DNA of 64,000 nt, from assembly GCF_036116635.1 (NCBI RefSeq), contig NZ_CP107995.1:1736001-1800000 (forward strand), in the 5' to 3' direction. The DNA comes from Amycolatopsis sp. NBC_00345. GTDB lineage: Bacteria; Actinomycetota; Actinomycetes; Mycobacteriales; Pseudonocardiaceae. The notes under the pieces are model-generated. The model did not search any database. It was given only the letters and a program-made list of their open reading frames with translations, and was not told the DNA's origin. The first letter of the stretch is position 1, and every line of letters starts with the position of its first letter. Positions 15,904 through 23,581 of the stretch are shown one piece after another. The position numbers and the translations under genes were made by a program.

Positions 15904-17070
15904 TCAGCCGCGAGCCGCGGCCACCGCAGCCACTGCGGCCTGGCCGTCGGCCGGCGGCATCAGCTTCGGGTACTCCTTCTGGAAGTTCGCGATCATCGTG
16001 ACGGACGGGACGATCCGGTTCGGGTTGCCCTGGCTCGTCGCCTGCTTCTCGCCCCACGCGCCGGCGGCCTTGCGCTGGTCGGGGGTGCCGTGGCTGTGGA
16101 AGCAGTCACCGATGGAGGCGTCGAGGTAGGTGGCCTCCTGCTGGGCGCGGGCGTCCCAGGCGTCGCCCTTGGCGTGCGCGACGAAGTAACCGCCGTAAGC
16201 GTCAGGGCCCATCTCGGACGACTCGTTGTTCGGGTAGTTGTCGTGCGCGAAGTCGACCTGGTGGCCGTACTCGTGGCCGACCACGGCCTCGACCGAGACG
16301 TCGTCGAAGCCGAGGGTGTTGACGACGTCGAGCAGGCCGTCACCGAGCGCCACCCGCTTGCCGCCGAGGCTTTCGGCCGGGGCTGAGAACGCGTTGAGGG
16401 TAAGCAGTGGGTTGCGGCCGCCCTGCAGCGCCGGGACTTCGTAGAGCACCTTGGTGGCGAGCGCGGCGGCGGCCTTCACCCGCGCCGGCGCGAGGCCGAG
16501 GCTGAAGGTCTGCTCCATCTTCGCCTGGCTGCCCAGGTCGGTGCCCTTCCAGGCGACCAGCTGCACGTTCCAGCTCTCGATGTCCCAGAAGCCGCGCAGC
16601 TTGTTGATCGTCGAGGTGGCGCGGGGGGTGTACTGGCCGTCGGTGCCGAAGACCTGCGGCGTCTTGTCGCTCGCGACGCCCTGGGTGTACAGCGAGCTGA
16701 GCCCGGAAAGCACGCCCATGGCCTCGTTCTCGAGCGGGGTGAGCTTCGACGCGAGATTGTTCGCGTACGTCAGCAGCGCGCCCTCGGTGCAGCCCGGGAT
16801 CGGCCCCTGCGCGGCGCGGCTCTGGCGGCCGACCTGCGGGATCGGCGACTCGATGAGCGGGTCGACGTTCTTCAGCGCGCTCGCGGGCAGCCCGGTGTAC
16901 AGGTCGTTGACGTCCTGGTTCAGCTGCGCGATGTCCTGCTCGACAGTCGACGGCGTGTCGGCGGACGCCGGCACGGCCAGCGCGAGCCCGAGCGCCGCCA
17001 CGGTGCCCGCCGCGGCGAGCGTTCTGCCGAGGAATCTGGTCCGGTTGTGCAAGGTGGTTCCCCTCTTCAT
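15904..17070 (-). CDS. Secreted zinc-metalloprotease-like protein (HEYGH)
   Basis: A 388-residue exported protein. The signal peptide covers RTRFLGRTLAAAGTVAALGLALAVPASA. The mature chain has a helical N-terminal part and a zinc-protease motif VVGHEYGHQVDF (HEYGH at 266-270), followed by SSEMGPDAYGGYFVAHA, whose Glu or Asp could be the third ligand. Two Cys (PGCTEG, GDCFHSHG) may pair. I know no precise family; actinobacterial homologues are called hypothetical or neutral zinc metallopeptidase-like. ATG 17070 is used here. However, a GAGGGG box lies after it and is well placed for TTG 17052 (LHNRTRFLGRT), so the true start may be 17052. Confidence 0.7.
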   Translation of the reverse strand: MKRGTTLHNRTRFLGRTLAAAGTVAALGLALAVPASADTPSTVEQDIAQLNQDVNDLYTGLPASALKNVDPLIESPIPQVGRQSRAAQGPIPGCTEGALLTYANNLASKLTPLENEAMGVLSGLSSLYTQGVASDKTPQVFGTDGQYTPRATSTINKLRGFWDIESWNVQLVAWKGTDLGSQAKMEQTFSLGLAPARVKAAAALATKVLYEVPALQGGRNPLLTLNAFSAPAESLGGKRVALGDGLLDVVNTLGFDDVSVEAVVGHEYGHQVDFAHDNYPNNESSEMGPDAYGGYFVAHAKGDAWDARAQQEATYLDASIGDCFHSHGTPDQRKAAGAWGEKQATSQGNPNRIVPSVTMIANFQKEYPKLMPPADGQAAVAAVAAARG

Positions 17071-17266
17071 TCCGGTTCAAGATCACGAAGCACCGCCACA
17101 TTAGGGCGGTGATCGGGTCCGGAACCGGCGCCGGGACGATTACCCCGGGATGGCTCACGTCTTTCGGAGGGTTCTCGCCGTGCGGGCATCGGCCGAAAGT
17201 ACTAGGGGCGCAGCGGATCGGGGCTGACGTTCGCGTCAGGCTTTTGCGGAGGCGGTCGTGGCTTAG

Positions 17267-17544
17267 CTTCGGTTTGTCATCCGGGCTGTTCGCTGCAATG
17301 CGCGGTGCAGCCACAGCGCAGCCAAGCAACGGGCCGAACTCGACACCGGAATCGTCGAAGATCTGTTACGGGCCACCGAGACGTCACGGTCGAAGCTCTT
17401 CCTGTGGGGCGGTGAACCGCTGACGCACTCGCGGTTCGGCGAGATCGCCGAGCTGCGGCACCGGTATCCGCGGACTGTCACGATGTGCTGGTCAGCCTGG
17501 ACGGGCCGGCCGAGGACCGCGCGGCGGCCGTCCCGCTACCGTGA
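17267..17544 (+). pseudogene. Radical SAM protein remnant, frameshifted and truncated
   Basis: From 17267 one frame reads LRFVIRAVRCNARCSHSAAK, a radical SAM CxxxCxxC segment whose third Cys is Ser. It continues RSKLFLWGGEPLTHSRFGEI (the GGEP motif) to YPRTVTMC. At about 17480 the similarity moves to another frame: DVLVSLDGPAEDRAA, the beta4 SxDGP motif, ending at a stop at 17542-17544. The segment normally between YPRTVT and VSLDG (the T-N-G turn) is missing, as are the barrel's second half and any SPASM domain. It looks like a deleted SPASM-type maturase or anaerobic sulfatase-maturase relative. No start codon is visible. Confidence 0.6.
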
Positions 17545-17666
17545 AACTCGCGGCCGCGCACCTGGACCGCGCCCGGTCCGCCCTCGAACCCAGGACGTTG
17601 GCGTGGCCAGGCCCCTCGCTGGGCGACGGGATCTCCGGCCAGTTGCTTTCCCGCGAGGACCAACGC

Positions 17667-17715
17667 CGTCAAGGCCTCCTTACCCGCGTTGGACGCGGGT
17701 AAGGAGGCCTTGACG
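17667..17715. terminator. Perfect 23-bp-stem palindrome
   Basis: Arms 17667-17689 and 17693-17715 are exact reverse complements (starting CGTCAAGGCCTCCTTACCC) with a 3-base loop TGG. It lies 3 bases beyond the stop codon of the beta-helix gene (minus strand) and could end its transcript. There is no T-run. A stem this perfect is unusual for a simple terminator and resembles the dispersed palindromes at 23438 and 26405. Confidence 0.7.
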
Positions 17716-17718
17716 GAC

Positions 17719-20349
17719 TTAGGCCACCACGGTGACCGACACCGGCGCCCCGGTGCCGACACCGGTCACCGCCGCGATGGTGAACGTGTAGCGGGTGCCG
17801 GGTTTGAGCCCGGCGACCACGCGGGTCATGCCCTTCGCGGTCGGCTGGCTGACCAGCGCGTCGCGCCCGGTCACGGGGATCGTGCGGCCGTCGGAGACCG
17901 TGATCCGGTAGCCGAGCACCGGGGTGTCGCCGGTGACGGCGGGCGGGGTCCAGTGCAGGCTCACGGCATCGGCGCCCGGGAGTGCCTTCGCGCCAGTCGG
18001 TGCGTCGGCGGTGCGGGTGCCCGGCGAACCCGCGGTCACGGCCGCGGAAGGCAGCGACGGGAGGCCGGTGCCCAGTGCGCTGCGAGCGGCCACCGTGACG
18101 GTGTACGCCGTGCCATCGGCGAGCCCGGGCACCTCCGCGTAACCGGTCCGCTGGAACTGCGCGGCGGGGATCGTGGTCGTGACCGGGTGCGCGCCGCCGG
18201 TCGCGGTGATCACGTACTCCGTCAGCGGGGAGCCGTTCTCCGCGACTGTGGGATTCCAAGTGGCGTAAAGCTTTCCGGCCACGGCGAAGGTGCCCACCCG
18301 CGACGGCGCGTCGGGGGCCGAACGGCCGTCGACCGGGCGGTACAGCACCCACCGGTAGGCCGGTTCGACGCCGGCGTTCGCGACGACGGCCGCGGGGGCC
18401 GCGGACGGGCTGCTCAGCAGGTGGTTGCCGGTGGTCACCACACCCTTGTTGTCGCCGTCGCGATCGCCCTGCTCCCAGTAGTTGCCCTGGATCAGCGTGG
18501 GGTCGTTGTTGCCGAGACCGTCGCGGTAGTCCTTGTGCGTGCTGCCGACGTTGGCGTAGGCGGCGTTGTACAGCACGTTGCCGGACACCGTTTCGTAGGT
18601 GTTCCCGTTGTCGGTGTACACGGATTTGCCCAGGCCCCACTGGTCGTGGATCACGTTGCCGGTGACCTTCTCGCCGTCGGCGAGCGAAGTGCCGGTGATG
18701 CCCTGGGTGTAGATGCCGCCGCCGTCGTCCAGCGAGAGCATGTAGTCGTGGATCAGGTTGTCCGAGACCACGTTGTCGTGGGAGACGTTCGGCGTCGCCG
18801 GCTTCCCGATCTTGTCCGGCCAGCCGCCCCAGCCGACCGAGATCCCAGAGTAGGCCACGTGGTCGATCTGGTTGTGGGCGATCGTGTCGTGCTGGCTGTA
18901 GCCGTTCACGATCGGCACGCCGCCGTGGAACTCGCGCGGCAGCCCGTAGAGGTGGTTGTCGACGACCCGCACGCCGCTGGTCACGTCGCCCCCGCCCGCC
19001 TGCGGCTGGTCGACCCCGCCGACCTCGACGCCGTTGCCGGAGATGTCGGTGAACACGCTGCCCGCCACGGTGGTGTCCTTCGCGCCGTCACCGAGTTCGA
19101 GACCGGCGGCCCCGAGGTGGGTGAACACGTCGTCGCTGAACTCGACCCGCTGGGCATGGGAGACGGACACGTTGCCCGGCTCCTTCGTCCAGTCGGCGTA
19201 CGGGCAGGTGCCGCCGGCCACGAACTGGCACAGGCCCTGGGTGGCGTAGCCGGTCGGGCCGGTGATCGTGTAGCCGGCCTGGATCTCGGAGAACCCCTCC
19301 GGCGACGACGGCGTGAGCCAGGTGGCGTAGGAGAACTGGAGACCGCGGAAGGCCACGTCGTGGACCGGCGCGGCGGCGGTGCCCCGGCCGTCGACGAGCT
19401 TCTCCAGCGCGGGCACCTCGACGTCGGCGTGGCGAAGGTCCTCATGCGCGCGCGGCAGGTAGTAGATCGTGCGGGCGGCGCGGTCGAGGTACCACTCGCC
19501 CGGGGTGTCGAGGAGCTCGTACGCGTTGTCCACATAGGACGGCTGACGGCCGTTGGTGAGGTCGCCCGGGCCGACCATGTTGACCGTGCGCCCGGGGATG
19601 TCCGGGAAGACGACCCGCCGGGTGGAGTTGTCCCAGCACGGCTGCGCCATCGTCACGGTGGTCCCGGAGACTGAGCCGATCGGGCAGCGCGGCTCGGTCC
19701 ACTGGCCCAGCCCGGCCCGCTCCACGTTCCACAGCGCCTCACCGGCGGTGTACACCATCTCGATGTCACTCGGGTTCCGCCAGTGGGCGAGCGTGTCGGC
19801 GGACGCCGTGTACCCCGTCGCGGTGGCCTTGAGCGAGACCGGCAGCGGGCCCTGGGCTCGCTGCTCCCGCACGCCGTTGACGTAGAGCTGCCGGGTGTTG
19901 TCCATGCCGGCCGGCTCGGGTGCCGAGTAGAGGCCGGCCCGGCCCGGGACCGGGCGCCACCCCGCGACCTGGCGGCCGCCGCTGAGCACGGTCTGGCCCG
20001 AACCCTGCCAGATGATCCGGTGCCCGTTCGCGCCCGAGTCACGCGAGTCGAGCACAAGGGGCTTTTCGAGCCGGAACACACCGGGGGCCAGGTGCACCGT
20101 GAGGTCGGCCGTGAGCCGGGGAGCGCGCTGGCGGACCAGCTCCTGGGCCCGTTCGACGGTGCGGACCGGGCGGAACTGCGTGCCCGGCGCGTGGTCGGAG
20201 CCGTACGGCGTCACGTAGACGTCCTGGCGGGATCCGCCCCACTGGTCCGCGATCGCGCTGCCGGCCCCCAGCAGCCCCGTCGCCAGGCATATCGCGCCCA
20301 CGAGCGCGAAGGCCCGCCGGCGTCCGGTCCGTCTTGGTGTTGTGGTCAT
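17719..20349 (-). CDS. Secreted right-handed beta-helix protein with two FN3 domains
   Basis: An 876-residue exported protein, probably a polysaccharide-active enzyme. The signal peptide ALVGAICLATGLLGAGSAIA follows RRTGRRR. The N-terminal region DVYVTPYGSDHAPGTQFRPVRTVERA is the standard opening of pectate-lyase-like parallel beta-helix proteins (D-x-F-V-S-x-x-G-x-D-x-x-x-G-T). Repeated V-x-N/V-x-D-N-x-I strands run through the middle (NVVSDNLIHDYML, VTGNVIHDQWG). Two fibronectin type III domains close the chain, near residues 685-780 and 785-876. Such proteins include GH/PL enzymes; no catalytic set is certain. The ATG at 20349 follows GGAGGGTCGGT. A possible promoter is at 20406-20434. Confidence 0.8.
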   Translation of the reverse strand: MTTTPRRTGRRRAFALVGAICLATGLLGAGSAIADQWGGSRQDVYVTPYGSDHAPGTQFRPVRTVERAQELVRQRAPRLTADLTVHLAPGVFRLEKPLVLDSRDSGANGHRIIWQGSGQTVLSGGRQVAGWRPVPGRAGLYSAPEPAGMDNTRQLYVNGVREQRAQGPLPVSLKATATGYTASADTLAHWRNPSDIEMVYTAGEALWNVERAGLGQWTEPRCPIGSVSGTTVTMAQPCWDNSTRRVVFPDIPGRTVNMVGPGDLTNGRQPSYVDNAYELLDTPGEWYLDRAARTIYYLPRAHEDLRHADVEVPALEKLVDGRGTAAAPVHDVAFRGLQFSYATWLTPSSPEGFSEIQAGYTITGPTGYATQGLCQFVAGGTCPYADWTKEPGNVSVSHAQRVEFSDDVFTHLGAAGLELGDGAKDTTVAGSVFTDISGNGVEVGGVDQPQAGGGDVTSGVRVVDNHLYGLPREFHGGVPIVNGYSQHDTIAHNQIDHVAYSGISVGWGGWPDKIGKPATPNVSHDNVVSDNLIHDYMLSLDDGGGIYTQGITGTSLADGEKVTGNVIHDQWGLGKSVYTDNGNTYETVSGNVLYNAAYANVGSTHKDYRDGLGNNDPTLIQGNYWEQGDRDGDNKGVVTTGNHLLSSPSAAPAAVVANAGVEPAYRWVLYRPVDGRSAPDAPSRVGTFAVAGKLYATWNPTVAENGSPLTEYVITATGGAHPVTTTIPAAQFQRTGYAEVPGLADGTAYTVTVAARSALGTGLPSLPSAAVTAGSPGTRTADAPTGAKALPGADAVSLHWTPPAVTGDTPVLGYRITVSDGRTIPVTGRDALVSQPTAKGMTRVVAGLKPGTRYTFTIAAVTGVGTGAPVSVTVVA

Positions 20350-20405
20350 ACCGACCCTCCGTGATCCCCAGTGATCGCCGGTCGGCTCCGCGAGCCGGGC
20401 ACGCC

Positions 20406-20434
20406 AAACATAGGATCTCTGACGCGCTGTGTCG
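20406..20434 (-). promoter_or_regulatory. Putative promoter of the beta-helix gene
   Basis: Minus-strand TCGACA (20429-20434), 17-base spacer, TATGTT (20406-20411): five and four of six matches to the housekeeping consensus. It lies 57 bases before the ATG at 20349. The rest of the 327-base divergent gap to the alpha-galactosidase start at 20677 shows no clear second promoter. Confidence 0.45.
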
Positions 20435-20676
20435 AGTCCAAGGCAAGGTTCTTTACTTATCCGCCTGGCTGGACGGCGGAGTATTGCTCGTCCCGACAAC
20501 CGGGAAGACGGTGGTCGCATCGGTTAAGTAGCGGCGCGGTCTGCGAAGTCCCGTTGTTTCCATGGCTTAGTCATCCGATGACTCGTTGACTGCCGATGAG
20601 CCGCGGGGGTACAAATGCGACGGTTTTCCACCGGTGCGGCAGTGGGGCCGCCCGGGTCCGCGAGAGGTGGTCCGGT

Positions 20677-22053
20677 ATGGCCAGAGCACGTAGGGCGAGA
20701 CACCTGGGAGCCGCGCTCACGGCGCTGGCGGCGCTGACCGCCGCGGCTCCGGCGACGGCGGCCGAGGCCGAGGCAGCGGCACCGGCAGCAGTGGCCACAG
20801 AGACCGCAGTGCCGCAGGGCCATGGCCGGCCCGCGGTCGCCGCCACGCCGCCGATGGGCTGGAGCAGCTGGAGTTCGTTGCGCCGGAACATCAGCGAGCC
20901 GGTGATCGAGGCGCAGGCGAAGGTGATGCACGATTCCCTGGCCCGGTACGGCTACCGCTACATCAACATCGACGCGGGCTGGACGGACCACGTCGACGAA
21001 TACGGCCGCAACGCGGAGGACGCCACCAAGTTCCCGCACGGCATCGCGGCGGTGACCCGGTACGTGCACGGCCTCGGCCTCAAGTTCGGCATCTACCTCG
21101 TGCCGGGCATCCCGGCGGCGGCCGTCGCCGCCGACTCGCCGATCAAGGGAACTCCTTACCACGTCAGCGACATCATCCTGCCGGGCACACCGGGCAACAC
21201 CGCGGACGACGGCTCCGCCCGCATCGACTTCGGCAAACCCGGCGCGGACGCCTACGTGCGGTCGCAGGCCGAGCTGCTCGCGTCGTGGGGCGTCGACTAC
21301 GTGAAGATGGACTTCGTCGGCCCCGGCGGCGGCCGCGTCCCGGCCGACAACCGCGCGGACATCCAGCACTGGCAGGCGGCGCTGCGCGCGACCGGCCGCC
21401 CGATCCACCTGGAGCTGTCCAATTCACTGAGCTTCCCCGACGCGGCCACCTGGCAGCACTACAGCAACGGCTGGCGCATCGAGGGCGACATCGAGTGCTA
21501 CAGCCACTGCGTCGGCCTCACCAACTGGGACGTGCGGGTGAAACAGCGCTTCACCGACGTGCCGAAGTGGATTCCCTTCGCCGGGCCCGGGCACTGGAAC
21601 GACCTCGACTCGGTGGAGGTCGGCAACGGCGACGCCGACGGCCTGACCCCGGACGAGCGGCAGACCGTGGTCACGCTGTGGGCGGCCGAGGCCGCGCCCC
21701 TGCTGCTGGGCACCGACCTGACCAAGCTCGACCCGGCGGACCTCGCGCTGCTGACCAACCGGGAGGTCCTGGCGGTGGACCAGGCGGGGCGGCCCGCGCG
21801 CCCGCTGTCGCAGGCGACCCCGCAGCAGGTCTGGGTGAGCAAGGACGGTCACGGCGGTTACACCGTCGCGCTGTTCAACCTCGGCGCGGCCACCGCGACG
21901 GTCACCGCGGACTTCGGTGACCTGGGGTTCCGCGGCCCGGCCGTGGTCCGGGATCTGTGGAGCCACCGCAATCTCGGGGTCGAGCGCGGCGAGTTCAGCG
22001 CACCGCTGGCTCCCCACGCCTCCCGGCTCCTGCACGTCGTGCCGCTGGGCTGA
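20677..22053 (+). CDS. Secreted GH27 alpha-galactosidase
   Basis: A 458-residue exported glycosidase. After a signal peptide (LGAALTALAALTAAAPATAAEA) it opens ATPPMGWSSWSSL, the GH27 start. The barrel carries YRYINIDAGWTD, DYVKMDF with the nucleophile Asp212, and WRIEGDIE with the acid/base Asp271. A C-terminal beta domain ends LAPHASRLLHVVPLG, as in family members. GH27 enzymes release terminal alpha-linked galactose or act as alpha-N-acetylgalactosaminidases and isomaltodextranases. Galactose specificity is assumed from the general fold. The ATG at 20677 follows GAGAGGTGG. A bidirectional terminator separates it from the next gene. Confidence 0.88.
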   Translation: MARARRARHLGAALTALAALTAAAPATAAEAEAAAPAAVATETAVPQGHGRPAVAATPPMGWSSWSSLRRNISEPVIEAQAKVMHDSLARYGYRYINIDAGWTDHVDEYGRNAEDATKFPHGIAAVTRYVHGLGLKFGIYLVPGIPAAAVAADSPIKGTPYHVSDIILPGTPGNTADDGSARIDFGKPGADAYVRSQAELLASWGVDYVKMDFVGPGGGRVPADNRADIQHWQAALRATGRPIHLELSNSLSFPDAATWQHYSNGWRIEGDIECYSHCVGLTNWDVRVKQRFTDVPKWIPFAGPGHWNDLDSVEVGNGDADGLTPDERQTVVTLWAAEAAPLLLGTDLTKLDPADLALLTNREVLAVDQAGRPARPLSQATPQQVWVSKDGHGGYTVALFNLGAATATVTADFGDLGFRGPAVVRDLWSHRNLGVERGEFSAPLAPHASRLLHVVPLG

Positions 22054-22064
22054 CCGCTGCGGCC

Positions 22065-22110
22065 GGATGACGGTTGCCCCACCCCGTCCGGGATGGGGCA
22101 ACCGTCATCC
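22065..22110. terminator. Bidirectional terminator hairpin
   Basis: Arms 22065-22084 and 22091-22110 (GGATGACGGTTGCCCCACCC and its complement) pair with a single mismatch and a 6-base loop. It sits exactly between the convergent ends of the GH27 gene (22053) and the sugar dehydrogenase gene (22122). Confidence 0.8.
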
Positions 22111-22121
22111 GCCGCTTCGTT

Positions 22122-23294
22122 TTAGCTGTGCCCGCGTGCTCCGCTGTCCCCGGTCAGCGCGATCCGGAGGATCTTGTTGTCCAGCTTGCCGGGGCTGCCG
22201 CTCTTGTCGCCGTTGGTGGTGGTCAGCCAGAGGCTGCCGTCCGGCGCCGCGACGATCGTGCGCAAGCGGCCGTAAGTGCCGGTGAAGTACGCCTTCTGGG
22301 TGGGCAGCGAGTCGCCCGAGATGGGCATGCGCTGGACCTCCAGGCCGGTCAGCTCGGACATGAACAGCACGTCGCCGACGATGGCCAGGCCGCTGGGGGA
22401 GTGCTTGCCGGTCGGCGAGAACGTCCGCTTGGGCGCGATGAAATCGGGGTTGTCGCAGCTGCCGGAGGTGCCCTCGCAGGTGGGCCAGCCGTAGTTGCCG
22501 CCCTTGACGATCAGGTTGACCTCGTCCTGCTTCGAGTCGCCCAGCTCGGATTCCCACAGCCGGCCCTGCGAGTCCCACGCCAGTCCCTGGACGTTGCGGT
22601 GCCCGTAGCTCCAGAAGTACTTGCCGGGCTGGGGATTGTCACCGGGAACACTGCCGTCCGGGTTGAGCCGGAGGATCTTTCCGTTGAGGGAGTTGACGTT
22701 CTGCGCGTTGTCGCCGTTCTGCGCGTCGCCGGTGGTGGCGTAGAGCTTGCCGTCGGGGCCGAACGCCAGCCGGCCGCCGTTGTGGTAGCGGTTGCGGGCG
22801 ATCCCGGAGAGCAGGACCTGCTCGCCGCTGATCCGGTCGTCGACGTACTGGAATCGCACGATCCGGTTGTCCGAAGGGCTGGTGTGGAACACATACAGCC
22901 AGTGGTCGGTGGCGAAGTCCTTCGACACCGCCAAGCCGAGCAGGCCGCCCTCGCCGCCGGTCGTGTCGACGCCGGGGACCGTGCCGACCACGGTCTGCTC
23001 GCCCGCCGGGGTGACCCGGACCAGCCGGAAGGTGTCCCGCTCGGAGACCAGCGCCGAACCGTCGGGCAGGAACGCCAGTCCCCACGGGATGTCGGAGTCG
23101 GTGGTGATCTGCGTGACCTCGCCGGGAATCGTGCCGGCGGAACTCTCGGTGGACGAGGCGGTGGCGGGTTTTCCGTGGGACAGCGTCGTGTCGGCGAGCG
23201 GCTCGGCCACCGACGGCGGCGCGATCAGCGCCATCGCGACGGCCAGTGCCGTCGCGCCGGTATAGGCGGCGCGCCATCGTTTGAAGTGGGTCAC
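22122..23294 (-). CDS. Secreted GSDH-type (PQQ-dependent) sugar dehydrogenase
   Basis: A 390-residue exported six-bladed beta-propeller of the glucose/sorbosone dehydrogenase family. Landmarks are IPWGLAFLPDGSALVSERD, GGEGGLLGLAVSKDF, YVFHTSPSDNRIVRFQ, LAFGPDGKLYATTGDAQN, SYGHRNVQGLAWD and LWESELG-DSKQDEVN, the usual PQQ/Ca-binding set. It would oxidise an extracellular aldose using PQQ, or act as a lectin-like propeller if the cofactor is absent. The GTG at 23294 follows GGAGGAAGCA and is followed by a signal peptide. Between signal peptide and propeller is LSHGKPATASSTESSAG, which looks like the first strand of a CBM32/F5-8C module with the rest deleted. Confidence 0.85.
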   Translation of the reverse strand: MTHFKRWRAAYTGATALAVAMALIAPPSVAEPLADTTLSHGKPATASSTESSAGTIPGEVTQITTDSDIPWGLAFLPDGSALVSERDTFRLVRVTPAGEQTVVGTVPGVDTTGGEGGLLGLAVSKDFATDHWLYVFHTSPSDNRIVRFQYVDDRISGEQVLLSGIARNRYHNGGRLAFGPDGKLYATTGDAQNGDNAQNVNSLNGKILRLNPDGSVPGDNPQPGKYFWSYGHRNVQGLAWDSQGRLWESELGDSKQDEVNLIVKGGNYGWPTCEGTSGSCDNPDFIAPKRTFSPTGKHSPSGLAIVGDVLFMSELTGLEVQRMPISGDSLPTQKAYFTGTYGRLRTIVAAPDGSLWLTTTNGDKSGSPGKLDNKILRIALTGDSGARGHS

Positions 23295-23420
23295 TGCTTC
23301 CTCCCAATCGGCTCGGGTTTCGGGCGGGGATGTGGGGCGGCGACCCAGGTTAGGAAACGCTCCTAACTTTTGCGCCGGATTACAGCACCGGCCACGGGCG
23401 GCTGTCAATCGGCCTTCCCT

Positions 23421-23500
23421 GTCAGCGGAAGCGGTTGCCCTGAAGGCCACCATGAGGGACCTCAGTGCCCTCATGGTGGCCTTCAGGGTCAGCGGAAGCG
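23421..23500. repeat. Palindromic element flanked by 13-bp direct repeats
   Basis: Two 21-base arms (23438-23458 and 23468-23488, beginning CCCTGAAGGCCACCATGAGG) are exact reverse complements around a 9-base loop. The whole is bracketed by the identical 13-mer GTCAGCGGAAGCG at 23421-23433 and 23488-23500. It lies in the leader side of the sugar dehydrogenase gene, not at a gene end. It therefore looks more like a mobile or dispersed palindrome than a dedicated terminator. Confidence 0.75.
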
Positions 23501-23523
23501 CTTTCACGGTTGCCGGACCGCGA

Positions 23524-23569
23524 CGCCGAAGCGCCCCTCACCCGGGTTCGGGCGAGGGGCGCTTCGGCG
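23524..23569. terminator. Terminator hairpin of the lipase gene
   Basis: Sixteen-base arms 23524-23539 and 23554-23569 (CGCCGAAGCGCCCCTC and its complement) form a perfect stem with a 14-base loop, 12 bases past the minus-strand lipase stop at 23582. GC-rich, without a T-tract, as usual in actinomycetes. Confidence 0.7.
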
Positions 23570-23581
23570 CGTGGCGATCGG

